A stretch of DNA of 64,000 nucleotides from Sporosarcina sp. P33 (GTDB lineage: Bacteria; Bacillota; Bacilli; Bacillales_A; Planococcaceae), in assembly GCF_002077155.1 (NCBI RefSeq), contig NZ_CP015027.1, forward strand, positions 3,140,501-3,204,500, read 5' to 3'. This document shows positions 53,927 through 63,194 of this stretch, piece after piece. The notes beneath the pieces are model-generated. The model did not search any database, was not told where the DNA came from, and saw only the letters and a list, made by a program, of their open reading frames with translations. Each line of letters opens with the position of its first letter. The first letter of the stretch is position 1. A program made the translations under genes and the position numbers.

Positions 53927-53965
53927 ACATAGTTGTGCGTGCAGTCTACACAACTATGTTATAAT
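53927..53965 (+). promoter_or_regulatory. Inverted repeat and -10 of the yqeG operon
   Basis: A perfect 11-bp inverted repeat ACATAGTTGTG-N11-CACAACTATGT (spanning about 53927-53959) abuts TATAAT (53960-53965). Half-site centres are about two helical turns apart, as for a dimeric regulator. No good -35. Confidence 0.6.
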
Positions 53966-54000
53966 CAGACAAGAATTTGTTGTAGGGCGGAGAGGATAAT

Positions 54001-54516
54001 GTGTTAAATCATTTTTTACCGAGCGCGTATGTTAAATCAGTATTGTCAATCAAACCTGAACAGTTAATTGAAAAAGGGTTCAAGGGTATTATTACGGATT
54101 TAGACAACACACTCGTTGAATGGGATCGTGCAGATGCTACGCAAGATATTATGGCGTGGTTTGAATCTATGCGCGATGCAGGTCTGCAAATTACAGTTGT
54201 TTCCAATAACCATATAGAGCGTGTCAGTCATTTTTGTGATCCATTGGGCATTCCGTATATTTGTGAAGCGCGGAAGCCGATGAAAAAAGCCTTCTATCAG
54301 GCACTGGCTACACTAGGACTGCCGAAAGAGGAAGTTGTCATGATTGGCGATCAATTACTGACGGATGTGTTGGGTGCAAATCGTGTGGGCTTGCAGACGA
54401 TATTAGTCGTTCCTGTGGCAAGTTCTGACGCCACGATTACAAAGTTTAACCGGGCGATAGAGCGCCGGATCATGGCAAGGTTCAAAAGAAAAGGATTACT
54501 TACGTGGGAGGACTGA
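54001..54516 (+). CDS. yqeG: YqeG, HAD-IIIA phosphatase
   Basis: HAD superfamily phosphatase of 171 residues. Motif 1 DLDNTLVEWD (nucleophile Asp), motif 2 VVSNN, motif 3 Lys in EARKPMK and motif 4 GDQLLTD. Substrate not established. GTG start after GGAGAGG; first gene of the yqeG-yqeM operon. Confidence 0.92.
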   Translation: MLNHFLPSAYVKSVLSIKPEQLIEKGFKGIITDLDNTLVEWDRADATQDIMAWFESMRDAGLQITVVSNNHIERVSHFCDPLGIPYICEARKPMKKAFYQALATLGLPKEEVVMIGDQLLTDVLGANRVGLQTILVVPVASSDATITKFNRAIERRIMARFKRKGLLTWED

Positions 54517-54518
54517 AT

Positions 54519-55619
54519 TTGGAATCAATCAAATGTATTGGATGCGGTATTACCATCCAAACGGCAGATAAAACGGCTGAGGGCTATGCACCGCCTGCAG
54601 CCTTAGAGAAGGAAGATGTCATCTGTCAGCGCTGTTTTAAATTACGGAACTATAATGAACTGCAGCCGGTTTCTCTATCGGGAGACGATTTTCTGGCGAT
54701 TCTGAACGGAATTGGCGAAAAAGAAGGCTTAATCGTCAAAGTGGTGGATATCTTTGATTTCAACGGAAGCTGGATCCATGGTCTGCATCGGTTCGTAGGG
54801 AAAAAAGACATTTTACTGATCGGCAATAAAGCGGATATTCTTCCTAAGTCAATCAATCCTAAACGTGTAACGAATTGGATGAAAGAAGAAGCGGCGAAGC
54901 TTGGATTGAAACCTGCTGATGTGCTGCTGGTTTCTGCAGTAAAAGGCAACGGCATGAGTGAAGCGCTTGATGCCATCGAAACATACCGCAAAGGCAAAGA
55001 CGTCTATGTAGTCGGATGCACAAATGTCGGAAAATCTACGTTCATTAATCGGATTATCAAAGAGGCGACAGGTATGGAAGATGTCATTACGACATCTTAT
55101 TTCCCGGGCACCACGCTTGATGTGGTCGAGATTCCGTTGGATGACGGAAAATCATTAATGGATACACCGGGAATCATTAACGATCACCAGATGGCACATC
55201 ATCTGGATGCGCATGATCTGAAATTGATAACACCCAAAAAAGAATTGAAGCCGAAAGTCTATCAGCTGAATGCAGAGCAGACTATATTCATCGGCGGACT
55301 GGCCCGCTTTGATTTTATTCAGGGAGAACGTTCTTCATTCAATATTTATGCGGCAAATGGTCTGCCGCTGCACAGGACAAAGCTGGAAAATGCGGATGAA
55401 TTATTTGCGAATCATCTCGGCGATATGCTGTCACCGCCAGGTCCGGCCTCTCTTGAAAAACTGCCTCCGCTTGTGCGGCATGAATTTTCGATTAAGAAGG
55501 CAAAAATGGATTTGGTTATTTCAGGTCTCGGGTGGATCACGGTTCAGCATGCGAATGTGAAGGTGGCTGTTCATGCACCGAAGGGTGTAAATGTGGAAAT
55601 TAGGCCTTCATTGATCTAA
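54519..55619 (+). CDS. yqeH: Ribosome biogenesis GTPase YqeH
   Basis: Circularly permuted GTPase needed for 30S assembly, 366 residues, the same as B. subtilis. Zinc finger CIGCG...CQRC (about 6-45), then G4 GNKAD, G5 SAVKG, G1 GCTNVGKST, G3 DTPG. TTG at 54519 is preferred because GGGAGG is 7 bases upstream; a GTG at 54504 overlaps that site. Confidence 0.95.
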   Translation: MESIKCIGCGITIQTADKTAEGYAPPAALEKEDVICQRCFKLRNYNELQPVSLSGDDFLAILNGIGEKEGLIVKVVDIFDFNGSWIHGLHRFVGKKDILLIGNKADILPKSINPKRVTNWMKEEAAKLGLKPADVLLVSAVKGNGMSEALDAIETYRKGKDVYVVGCTNVGKSTFINRIIKEATGMEDVITTSYFPGTTLDVVEIPLDDGKSLMDTPGIINDHQMAHHLDAHDLKLITPKKELKPKVYQLNAEQTIFIGGLARFDFIQGERSSFNIYAANGLPLHRTKLENADELFANHLGDMLSPPGPASLEKLPPLVRHEFSIKKAKMDLVISGLGWITVQHANVKVAVHAPKGVNVEIRPSLI

Positions 55620-55642
55620 ACAAAGGCGGGGGGAATGGGGTA

Positions 55643-56464
55643 ATGAAAAAGTGGTATGCAGTGCTGGGCGATCCCATCGCACAATCGATGTCGCCGGTCA
55701 TGCATGATCAGTGGCTCAGTGAAAACAATCTCGATGCGACATATATACCGATTCATGCAGCGGCGGATAATCTTGAGCAAGCTGTCAGCAGCTTGCGGAC
55801 ACTTGGATGCAGCGGCTGGAACGTGACGGTGCCTCACAAACAGACAATACTTCCGTTGCTTGATGAAGTGGATGAATCGGCAAAGGTTATGAACGCAGTC
55901 AACACCGTTTATCATACAGAAGACGGAAAGCTGGCCGGTGCAAATACAGACGGTGCGGGTTTTGTGAAATCGCTGCAGGAGTTTACGGATGCAGTGAATG
56001 GTCCTGTGCTGGTAATCGGTGCCGGCGGTGCAGCGAGAGGTATTGCCTTTGCGCTGCAGTCGGCAGGTTTCGGCCCGCTTTATTTTACTAACCGGACCGC
56101 GTCCAGAGCCGCTGAACTTGCTGCGGATATGGAGGACGGCCACGCACTGTCTATAGAAGACGCGGAAGAGCGGCTGTCGGAGTTCGGCCTGATTGTGCAA
56201 ACGACTTCTGTCGGCATGAATTTTGCGCAGGAGGGTATACCGCTTAATCCAAAAAATATGTCCAGCGGTGCTGTTGCAGCGGATATTATTTATAATCCGC
56301 TCGAAACAGAATTTTTACGGCTTGCAAAAAAGGCAGGCGCACAGACGATGAACGGTGTAGGAATGTTCGTCCATCAGGGGGCGCTCGCTTTTGAAAAGTG
56401 GACAGGCGTCTATCCTGACACAAAAAAAATGATTGATACGATTACAATGAAAGTTGGCGGGTAA
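55643..56464 (+). CDS. aroE: Shikimate dehydrogenase
   Basis: NADPH-dependent step of the shikimate pathway, 273 residues. Shikimate site PIAQSMSPVMHD and NVTVPHK (catalytic Lys), Asp in NTDGAGF, nucleotide loop GAGGAARGIA, and GVGMFVHQGALAF. Between yqeH and yhbY as in other Bacilli. Confidence 0.96.
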   Translation: MKKWYAVLGDPIAQSMSPVMHDQWLSENNLDATYIPIHAAADNLEQAVSSLRTLGCSGWNVTVPHKQTILPLLDEVDESAKVMNAVNTVYHTEDGKLAGANTDGAGFVKSLQEFTDAVNGPVLVIGAGGAARGIAFALQSAGFGPLYFTNRTASRAAELAADMEDGHALSIEDAEERLSEFGLIVQTTSVGMNFAQEGIPLNPKNMSSGAVAADIIYNPLETEFLRLAKKAGAQTMNGVGMFVHQGALAFEKWTGVYPDTKKMIDTITMKVGG

Positions 56465-56466
56465 AC

Positions 56467-56757
56467 ATGTTAACAGGTAAACAAAAAAGATTTCTGCGCA
56501 GTGAAGCGCATCATTTGGATCCATTGTTCCAAATCGGAAAAAGCGGTTTGACAGAAGCGATCCTTGTGCAAATTGACGAAGCGCTTGAAGCACGTGAGCT
56601 ATTGAAGGTAAGTGTTCTTCAGAATTGCGACGAAGATAAAAATGAAATTGCGGAAAAAATTGGCGCGTACAAAGGGATTCATGTAGTTCAGATTATAGGC
56701 AGCACGATTGTTCTATACAGAGAGTCAGCAGAGAAAAAACGCATACAATTACCGTAA
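56467..56757 (+). CDS. yhbY: Ribosome assembly RNA-binding protein YhbY/YqeI
   Basis: CRM-domain RNA-binding protein of 96 residues associated with the large subunit. Pattern LTGKQKRFLRSEAHHL, the loop GKSG within FQIGKSGLTEA, and VQIIGSTIVLYRES. Two bases after aroE. Confidence 0.94.
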   Translation: MLTGKQKRFLRSEAHHLDPLFQIGKSGLTEAILVQIDEALEARELLKVSVLQNCDEDKNEIAEKIGAYKGIHVVQIIGSTIVLYRESAEKKRIQLP

Positions 56758-56767
56758 GGAGAATCAG

Positions 56768-57352
56768 ATGAAACGAATCGGCATTTTGGGCGGAACTTTT
56801 AATCCGCCGCACACCGGACATTTATTGATTGCCAATGAAGTGCGCTATGCGCTGGAACTGGACGAGGTATGGCTGATGCCGGCTGCTGTTCCGCCGCATA
56901 AGACAGCCGCGGGGGACGCGACTGCAGAGCAGCGTCTGCAAATGGTGAAATTGGCAGCGGATGAAATCGAAGGTCTGCGTGCTTCGTCGTTTGAAATTGA
57001 ACGCGGCGGTGTATCGTACACATATGATACAATGTCGCAATTAGTAAAAAACGAACCGGACTGTGACTTTTATTTTATCATTGGCGGCGATATGATTGAT
57101 CAGCTGCCGGCGTGGCACCGGATTGAAGAGCTGCTGCAGATCGTGACCTTTATAGGTGTCAAACGCCCAGGTGCTGACAATGTTTCTGAAATTCCGGTGC
57201 GATTGGTGGAAACGCCGCAGCTAGATTTATCATCCACACTGATACGCCGGCGTTTTGCCGAAGACGGAACAGTGCAGCTGCTGGTTCCGCCGGCTGTCGA
57301 AGCTTACATTCGAGAGGAGAGATTATATGGATCTTCAACAAGTTCGAAATGA
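56768..57352 (+). CDS. nadD: Nicotinate-nucleotide adenylyltransferase
   Basis: Makes deamido-NAD from nicotinate mononucleotide, 194 residues. GGTFNPPHTGHL holds the HxGH nucleotidyltransferase motif; C-terminal SSTLIRRR. ATG after AAGGAG; the frame opens at 56708. Overlaps yqeK by 26 bases. Confidence 0.96.
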   Translation: MKRIGILGGTFNPPHTGHLLIANEVRYALELDEVWLMPAAVPPHKTAAGDATAEQRLQMVKLAADEIEGLRASSFEIERGGVSYTYDTMSQLVKNEPDCDFYFIIGGDMIDQLPAWHRIEELLQIVTFIGVKRPGADNVSEIPVRLVETPQLDLSSTLIRRRFAEDGTVQLLVPPAVEAYIREERLYGSSTSSK

Positions 57353-57899
57353 CCTGGAGCGGCGTTTGCCGAAAGAGCGCTATGAACACGTATTGCGTGT
57401 CACGGAAACGGCAATGAAATTAGCGGAAGAAGTGGGAGTTTCAGTGGAGAAGGCTGAAATTGCCGGCCTCTTTCATGATTACGCCAAGTTTATGAACAAA
57501 GAGGAATTACTGGAATTGCTGAAACGTGACGAAGAGTATGAACTGTACGTAAAGTATCACTCGGAACTGTGGCACGCACCAGTCGGAGCGCTGCTTGCGA
57601 AAGAGCGTTATGGAGTCGACGATGATGAAATTTTGCAGGCCATCCGTTTCCATACGACAGGCCGTGCAGGTATGGGCGAGTTGGAGAAGGTAATCTACAT
57701 CGCCGATCTGATCGAGCCGGGCCGGAAGTTTCCGGGCATCAATGAGTTGCGCCAGCGGATTGACGGTGAACCGCTGGAAGATCAAATGACGGAGTGCATT
57801 CAGCATACGCTGCAGTTCTTGGTTCACAAGTACGCAGTTATATTCCCTTATTCATTTGATTGTTATAATGAACATGTACGCAGAAGAAAGGAACAGTGA
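57327..57899 (+). CDS. yqeK: HD-domain Ap4A hydrolase YqeK
   Basis: Predicted symmetrical diadenosine tetraphosphate hydrolase, 190 residues. HD metal site: His in YEHVLRV, FHDYAK (HD), WHAPVGA, RFHTTGR and IYIADLIEPGR. ATG at 57327 with GAGAGGAGAG; lies partly inside nadD, a tight translational link. Confidence 0.93.
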   Translation: MDLQQVRNDLERRLPKERYEHVLRVTETAMKLAEEVGVSVEKAEIAGLFHDYAKFMNKEELLELLKRDEEYELYVKYHSELWHAPVGALLAKERYGVDDDEILQAIRFHTTGRAGMGELEKVIYIADLIEPGRKFPGINELRQRIDGEPLEDQMTECIQHTLQFLVHKYAVIFPYSFDCYNEHVRRRKEQ

Positions 57900-57902
57900 A
57901 AT

Positions 57903-58247
57903 ATGCCAACATTATTAGAATTAGCATACAAGGCAGTAGACAGTAAGAAAGCAGAAGACATCGTAGTATTAAACATGGAGGGCATCTCACTGATAGCAGA
58001 TCAATTCATCATTTGTCATGCCAACTCAGAGCGTCAGGTACAGGCAATTGCCCGTGAAGTGGCTGACCAGGCTTCCAAAGAAGGCTTCACAGTGAAGCGC
58101 ATGGAAGGGTTTGACGCAGGCCGCTGGATACTGGTCGATTTGCTCGACGTTGTAGTCCATGTGTTCCATAGAGACGAGCGCGGATTCTATAACTTAGAAA
58201 AGTTATGGGGAGACGCACCGCAGTTAGACGTGGCGACCGATCAATGA
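57903..58247 (+). CDS. rsfS: Ribosome silencing factor RsfS
   Basis: Binds L14 on the large subunit and blocks joining when nutrients fall, 114 residues. Core DQFIICHANSERQVQAIAREV and WILVDLLDVVVHVFHRDERGFYNLEKLWGDA. Preceded by AGGAACAG-type site, four bases after yqeK. Confidence 0.95.
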   Translation: MPTLLELAYKAVDSKKAEDIVVLNMEGISLIADQFIICHANSERQVQAIAREVADQASKEGFTVKRMEGFDAGRWILVDLLDVVVHVFHRDERGFYNLEKLWGDAPQLDVATDQ

Positions 58248-58984
58248 CTTCTTCTTATTCAGCGTTCGCCCCAATTTATGACGAACTGATGAATGATATC
58301 CCGTATGACGCCTATGTCGAGTTACTCGATTTGGCGTCTGCAGGCGTTTTCGGGAAAAAAGTTTTGGATATTGGCTGCGGAACTGGCTTGCTTTCCGCGA
58401 TGCTCGCAAAAAAAGGCGCCAAGGTCACGGGGGTCGACCTGTCTGCGGACATGCTTGAAGTGGCCGCTCACCGTGCGCAGTCCCTTTCGCTCGATATCGA
58501 ATTCATAGAACAGCCGATGCAGCAGCTGGATGTGGGTGATACGTTCGACGCAGCGGTCATATCCATTGACTCGTTGAATTACGTCATCAGACAAGCCGAT
58601 GTTGAGGAAACATTCCGGCGGATTTACAGCGCCCTGAATAAAGGCGGCGTGTTGTTATTTGACGTGCATTCCCTATTCAAAATGGATGAAATTTTTCTCG
58701 AAGGACCATTCATATTCGATAATCAGCGGATTACGTATGTATGGCAGACGGCTCCCGGAGATGAGCTTCATTCAATTTATTCGGAGCTGGCGTTTTTCGT
58801 GAAACAGGAAGACGGCTCATACCGCCGATTCAATGAAGTACATATGCAACGCTCTTTTGCTGTGCCTGAGTATGTCCAGATGCTTGAAGAAGCGGGATTT
58901 CAGATAGAGCGAATTTTTGCGGACTGGGAAGATGAAGCCCCGGATGAAGAAAGCGAAAGGATATTTTTCCAAGCACGTAAATAG
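58244..58984 (+). CDS. yqeM: SAM-dependent methyltransferase YqeM
   Basis: Class I methyltransferase of 246 residues. SAM loop VLDIGCGTGLLSAMLAKKG (about 40-58), GVDLSADML, and ISIDSLNYV. Substrate unknown. The ATG overlaps the rsfS stop as ATGA, so I reject the longer frame from 58205. Last gene of the yqeG operon. Confidence 0.9.
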   Translation: MTSSYSAFAPIYDELMNDIPYDAYVELLDLASAGVFGKKVLDIGCGTGLLSAMLAKKGAKVTGVDLSADMLEVAAHRAQSLSLDIEFIEQPMQQLDVGDTFDAAVISIDSLNYVIRQADVEETFRRIYSALNKGGVLLFDVHSLFKMDEIFLEGPFIFDNQRITYVWQTAPGDELHSIYSELAFFVKQEDGSYRRFNEVHMQRSFAVPEYVQMLEEAGFQIERIFADWEDEAPDEESERIFFQARK

Positions 58985-58987
58985 TTC

Positions 58988-59016
58988 TTTCATAGTTTTT
59001 TTGAATCGGGTATAGT
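58988..59016 (+). promoter_or_regulatory. Possible promoter of comEA
   Basis: TTTCAT (58988-58993) and TATAGT (59011-59016) separated by 17 bases; the -35 is poor, which would fit dependence on an activator, but no clear ComK box was found. Confidence 0.3.
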
Positions 59017-59049
59017 TAAGGGGACTCCATACGGTGCTGAAAGAAAGGA

Positions 59050-59706
59050 TTGTTGACTATCCGTTCATTTCTTACCGAAAAATGGCGTACATTGATCATT
59101 CCTATTGCAGCGTTCGCTGTACTTTCCACTGTTTTGTTCTTTCCCCGGGAACAGCCGGATGAATTATCCGAAGAACGTGGACAATCCCTTTTAGAAACAA
59201 TTGAAACGACAGAATCCGGAACTATTGAAGAAGTGGAAGCGCCGGTCGAACTCGTAGCAGAAGCTGTTTCTGCTGCTATACTCGTCGACGTAAAAGGCGC
59301 AGTGAAACATCCCGGTCTTTATTCTATGCAAGACGGAGATCGGCTGTTAGATGCTGTTGACAAAGCGGGCGGCTACACAGAGTCTGCGGACACGCGTCTG
59401 CTCAATCATGCGCAGCGGCTGCAGGACGAATCTGTGGTCTACGTGCCTGTCGCAGGAGAAGAGCCGCCAATTTTTCCTGCAGCAGACTCTTCCCCGTCGT
59501 CTGACAGTTCCAGTGCAAAAGTAAATATCAATACTGCGAATGAAAGTGAGTTTCAGACACTTCCCGGCATTGGCCCCGCGAAAGCTGCGGCGATTATTCA
59601 ATACCGTGAAGAAAATGGCGCTTTCAAACAACTGGATGATCTGAAAAACATCTCCGGTATTGGCGACAAGACGTTTGAGAAATTAGCACCACATATTAGT
59701 AACTGA
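59050..59706 (+). CDS. comEA: Competence DNA receptor ComEA
   Basis: Membrane-anchored DNA-binding protein of the uptake machine, 218 residues. N-terminal membrane helix (about 14-32), an SLBB-like domain (VDVKGAVKHPGLYSM), a Ser/Pro linker and a C-terminal helix-hairpin-helix pair (INTANESEFQTLPGIGPAKA, ISGIGDKTFEKL). Starts at one of two consecutive TTG codons after AAAGG. Confidence 0.94.
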   Translation: MLTIRSFLTEKWRTLIIPIAAFAVLSTVLFFPREQPDELSEERGQSLLETIETTESGTIEEVEAPVELVAEAVSAAILVDVKGAVKHPGLYSMQDGDRLLDAVDKAGGYTESADTRLLNHAQRLQDESVVYVPVAGEEPPIFPAADSSPSSDSSSAKVNINTANESEFQTLPGIGPAKAAAIIQYREENGAFKQLDDLKNISGIGDKTFEKLAPHISN

Positions 59707-59719
59707 TGGAGGCGACCGT

Positions 59720-60283
59720 ATGGAGCGAATAACTTGGGATCAGTTCTTCATGGCGCAAAGTCATCTGCTGGCAATGCGCAGCACGTGCACACGGCTTTCT
59801 GTAGGGTCTGTTCTAGTCCGTGATCAGCGCATCATCGCAGGCGGCTATAACGGTTCGATATCCGGCGGTGATCACTGTATAGAGCATGGCTGTTATGTCG
59901 TAGATAATCATTGCGTACGAACAATTCATTCAGAGATGAATGCGCTGCTGCAATGTGCCAAATACGGAATACCTGTTGCGCAGGCAACAATCTACGTCAC
60001 CCATTTCCCATGTCTGCAGTGCAGTAAAGCGCTGATTCAGGCAGGCATTGAACGGGTCAAGTATGCGGAAGATTATCGTAACAGTGAATATGCGCTGGAG
60101 CTGTTCGCGCAGGCAGGCGTTGCGATTGAAAAAGTGCCGTTTGATAAACGTTCCATTGACTTTGCAAGCGAAGAGAAGTTTGCGCTGTTCAATGAAATGC
60201 TGTTGAAAATGCAGGAGCTTGGCGCTGAACCTGAAGAACTGGATACCCTTTTGCAAAGGGTGAATCATTTATTTGGCAATTAA
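59720..60283 (+). CDS. comEB: dCMP deaminase ComEB
   Basis: Zinc deoxycytidylate deaminase in the comE operon, 187 residues. Zinc site HSEMNALLQ (His and proton-shuttle Glu) and PCLQCSK (two Cys). Not itself needed for uptake in B. subtilis. Ribosome site GGAGGCG. Stop lies 17 bases before comEC. Confidence 0.95.
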   Translation: MERITWDQFFMAQSHLLAMRSTCTRLSVGSVLVRDQRIIAGGYNGSISGGDHCIEHGCYVVDNHCVRTIHSEMNALLQCAKYGIPVAQATIYVTHFPCLQCSKALIQAGIERVKYAEDYRNSEYALELFAQAGVAIEKVPFDKRSIDFASEEKFALFNEMLLKMQELGAEPEELDTLLQRVNHLFGN

Positions 60284-60300
60284 TCCGATCGATACGATGG

Positions 60301-62574
60301 ATGTATATAGCGATTCCTGTTGCAGTTTCTGCCTTTGCGGCTGAGCTTTCGGGATCGCTTTTATTTTTACATGCAGTTTACCTCATTCCATTCTACTTTT
60401 TACGCAAAGATTATCTCCACCTAATTCTTTGCGCGCTTCTGGCAAGTTTCTCTTTTTTGTATTTCTCCCATAATACTTCCGTTCTCCCCGATCAGTCAGT
60501 CGTTACATTCCAATGGCAAGATCAAGTGAAAATAGACGGTGCGAAAGTAAAAGGCTTCGCCCGTCTGACAGATGGCACAATCGTCTATATGATGTATACG
60601 CTTGGCTCAGAGCAGGAGAAGCAACGATTTCAATCCGCCCGTTTATCCACTTTTCAGTTCACCGCGAAAGTCGAGCCGAAAGAATTGGAGCCCGCAGCAC
60701 ATGACTATTCATTTGATATGGCACGCTATCTGCGGATGAACGGTGCTGCAGGTATTCTGGAAGTAAAGAATATACATGCAATCGTACCGCTGTCTACGGT
60801 GCGCTCCAGGCTTTCACACTATCGGTCGGCCATTAAAACGCACATCCATGAACGGTTTCCTCCTTCGCTTGTCACCGAAGCGGAAGCATTGCTGATCGGC
60901 GACCGTACGGGGATGGACCAAGTATTACAGAAAGAGTACCGTACGCTCGGTATTACTCACTTATTTGCAATCTCGGGACTGCATGTCGGTTTATTGACCT
61001 TTTTTATACGGACCATTTTATTGCGCGCCGGTCTCCGGAAAGAATGGGTCACATACAGTCTGCTGCTGTTTCTTCCAGTCTATGCATGCGTCGCGGGCGG
61101 CGCACCGTCAGTTTGGCGTGCAGTCACCGTGACGATGATTCTATTGCTGGCGGTATCCGGAAACGTTAAATTGCGGCTGGATGACGCGCTTGCATTGAGC
61201 GCATTGTTTTTCATTGTTACTCAGCCGTATATCGTCTTTCAGCCAGGTTTTCAGCTATCTTACTTAGCGGCTTTTTCATTGCTGTATTCTTCAGCAATTC
61301 TAAATGAGGCGAAAAATGGCTTCTTCGTTTCATTTCTTGTTACGGTTATTACACAAGTTGCGTTATATCCAATTTTGCTATACCACTTTTATGAACTGTC
61401 GATTTCTTCATTTGCCGCAAATTTGTTTTATGTGCCTCTTTATTCAGTGTTCATTTTACCTGCAAATTTAGTTCTGCTCGTCTGCACGTATATCTCACCG
61501 CAGACAGCGGCTGTCCTATTTACTCTCTATGAACCGATACGCGGCTGGATTGGCGGCATGACGACCTGGTTTGCTTCGATGCCTTATCAACTGTGGACGC
61601 CAGGGCGGCCAGATGCATTCGGCGCCGTGTTTGCAGTGGTTGGTATATTGATCTTTCTTGTCTGTCTGGAGAGGCGGAAGACGATGATTCTAGGGAGCAT
61701 CTGTCTGCTTATACCCGCACTGTATTTGGAGGTAAAGCCTATCATGCATCGCGATGTGATTATATCGTACGTTGACGTGGGACAGGGAGACAGCACAATC
61801 ATCGAGATGCCATTTCGCAAAGCGGTCTACGTGATCGATACGGGAGGAGTCGTTCACTTTGGCGAATCAACCTGGAAAACACCTGAGCAGCCATTTGAAA
61901 TCGGCCGGAATATTGTGGTGCCTTATTTAAAAGCGCAAGGTATTACGAAAATAGACCGGCTAATGCTCACGCATGCCGATCTGGATCACATAGAAGGCGC
62001 GGATGAAGTGATGGAGGAGCTGCGTGTACTGGAGGTTCATATATCTCCCGGGAGTGAAAAGGAGAAAGCGATGGAGGGGATTCTGCGGCTGGCAAAACAT
62101 CAGCGCGTTCCGGTTCGGTTAGTCGGAGAAGGCGTAAGCTGGCAATTACAAAATTATCATTTTCGCTACGCAGCACCGGAACAGCGGGCATATGAAGGAA
62201 ATGACAGTTCGTTACTGCTGATTATGACAGAAGAAGATTTGCATTTCATATTTCCTGGAGACTTGGAGAGCGAAGGAGAGCGAAGGTTTTTGCAGAGATA
62301 CGCATCTTCCGCTTTTGGCAGGGTCGTATTAAAGGCGGGTCATCACGGAAGCAGGACGTCGAGCACAGAGCCATTCATCCGCTTTTTAAAGCCGGAATTT
62401 GCCGTGGTTTCCGCTGGCAGGAACAGCCGGTACGGTCATCCGCATGAAGACGTGATGGAGCGTTATAAGGAGAACGGCACTCCTGTTTGGACGACTGCTG
62501 AAAGGGGGACTATTGAACTGCGTGTGAAGAAAGGAGTGTATTCTGCTTCGTCCAGCAGGCAGGAAAGCAAATAG
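60301..62574 (+). CDS. comEC: DNA uptake channel ComEC
   Basis: Polytopic channel that admits single-stranded DNA, 757 residues. N-terminal membrane and OB-like region, a central competence domain with many helices (about 195-480, FAISGLHVGLL, GGAPSVWRAV), and a C-terminal beta-lactamase-like nuclease domain with HADLDHIEG and GHHGSRTS. The ATG at 60301 is the only standard start in frame, with a weak ribosome site. Confidence 0.95.
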   Translation: MYIAIPVAVSAFAAELSGSLLFLHAVYLIPFYFLRKDYLHLILCALLASFSFLYFSHNTSVLPDQSVVTFQWQDQVKIDGAKVKGFARLTDGTIVYMMYTLGSEQEKQRFQSARLSTFQFTAKVEPKELEPAAHDYSFDMARYLRMNGAAGILEVKNIHAIVPLSTVRSRLSHYRSAIKTHIHERFPPSLVTEAEALLIGDRTGMDQVLQKEYRTLGITHLFAISGLHVGLLTFFIRTILLRAGLRKEWVTYSLLLFLPVYACVAGGAPSVWRAVTVTMILLLAVSGNVKLRLDDALALSALFFIVTQPYIVFQPGFQLSYLAAFSLLYSSAILNEAKNGFFVSFLVTVITQVALYPILLYHFYELSISSFAANLFYVPLYSVFILPANLVLLVCTYISPQTAAVLFTLYEPIRGWIGGMTTWFASMPYQLWTPGRPDAFGAVFAVVGILIFLVCLERRKTMILGSICLLIPALYLEVKPIMHRDVIISYVDVGQGDSTIIEMPFRKAVYVIDTGGVVHFGESTWKTPEQPFEIGRNIVVPYLKAQGITKIDRLMLTHADLDHIEGADEVMEELRVLEVHISPGSEKEKAMEGILRLAKHQRVPVRLVGEGVSWQLQNYHFRYAAPEQRAYEGNDSSLLLIMTEEDLHFIFPGDLESEGERRFLQRYASSAFGRVVLKAGHHGSRTSSTEPFIRFLKPEFAVVSAGRNSRYGHPHEDVMERYKENGTPVWTTAERGTIELRVKKGVYSASSSRQESK

Positions 62575-62611
62575 ACACATCCGCCGGCATGACGGATGTG
62601 TCTATTTTATA
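62571..62611. terminator. Terminator after comEC
   Basis: An 11-bp stem AGACACATCCG/CGGATGTGTCT (62573-62583 with 62593-62603), then ATTTTAT. It starts at the comEC stop and faces yqzM. Confidence 0.75.
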
Positions 62612-62620
62612 AACAATTGA

Positions 62621-62755
62621 TTAGCGAGCGACGATATCGATGATCGTAGCAATAACAAAAATTGCAGAAAAACCGATAAACGAAACTATAAAGCCGATGC
62701 CACTGTCAATCGCATCATTACGTTTGGATTGGACATCATGTTCAAATTCATTCAT
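62621..62755 (-). CDS. yqzM: YqzM family small membrane protein
   Basis: Protein of 44 residues: charged N terminus (MNEFEHDVQSKRNDAIDSG) and one membrane helix (GFIVSFIGFSAIFVIATIID). Same size and position (between comEC and holA/yqeN, opposite strand) as B. subtilis YqzM. Ribosome site AGGAGGTG. Function unknown. Confidence 0.9.
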   Translation of the reverse strand: MNEFEHDVQSKRNDAIDSGIGFIVSFIGFSAIFVIATIIDIVAR

Positions 62756-62880
62756 TGCTACACCTCCTAATTCCATACTAAGTATAGATGAAAGTGAAGG
62801 AAAAATCCATATAAATTGCAGTTTTCAAAGCTTGCAATGAACGTTGACACAAATTGTTCAAAAACTTCATGAATAATGAG

Positions 62881-62920
62881 TCAAAGAGCGGAGCTGCCGA
62901 CAGCAATTTCCGCTCTTTGA
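62881..62920. terminator. Inverted repeat after the 54-residue gene
   Basis: A 12-bp stem TCAAAGAGCGGA/TCCGCTCTTTGA (62881-62892 with 62909-62920) with an inner GCTG/CAGC stem. It has only short T runs, so it may be a weak terminator. Confidence 0.55.
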
Positions 62921-62927
62921 TTTAGTG

Positions 62928-63092
62928 TTAATAATATCGGTCTTTTTCTGCTGTTTCTCTGTGGTTTGGTGTCATTGGCTCCTGTTTAGGCTGTAATTCT
63001 TCCAAGTCCATCATTTCCAGGGAAATTTCTTCTTTTTCTCTCGTTTTCGGAGTGCTGCGCCGGCTGCCGTTTGCGCGTTCAGACTTTTTCAT
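62928..63092 (-). CDS. 54-residue hydrophilic protein of unknown function
   Basis: Short gene with AGGAGG 8 bases before its ATG, encoding a fully charged peptide with a basic half (MKKSERANGSRRSTPKTR) and an acidic, Pro-containing half ending in RYY. No membrane segment or fold is recognised; it is probably disordered. It is followed by an inverted repeat and divergent from holA. Confidence 0.65.
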   Translation of the reverse strand: MKKSERANGSRRSTPKTREKEEISLEMMDLEELQPKQEPMTPNHRETAEKDRYY

Positions 63093-63194
63093 CAAAAATA
63101 CCTCCTTTTCCTGCTAGTATGGAGAAATAGATGAATTTCATGTATAGTTAGCTCAGGTTTTTATGATAAGTATTAGGCAGCTGAGGTGAAGAAG

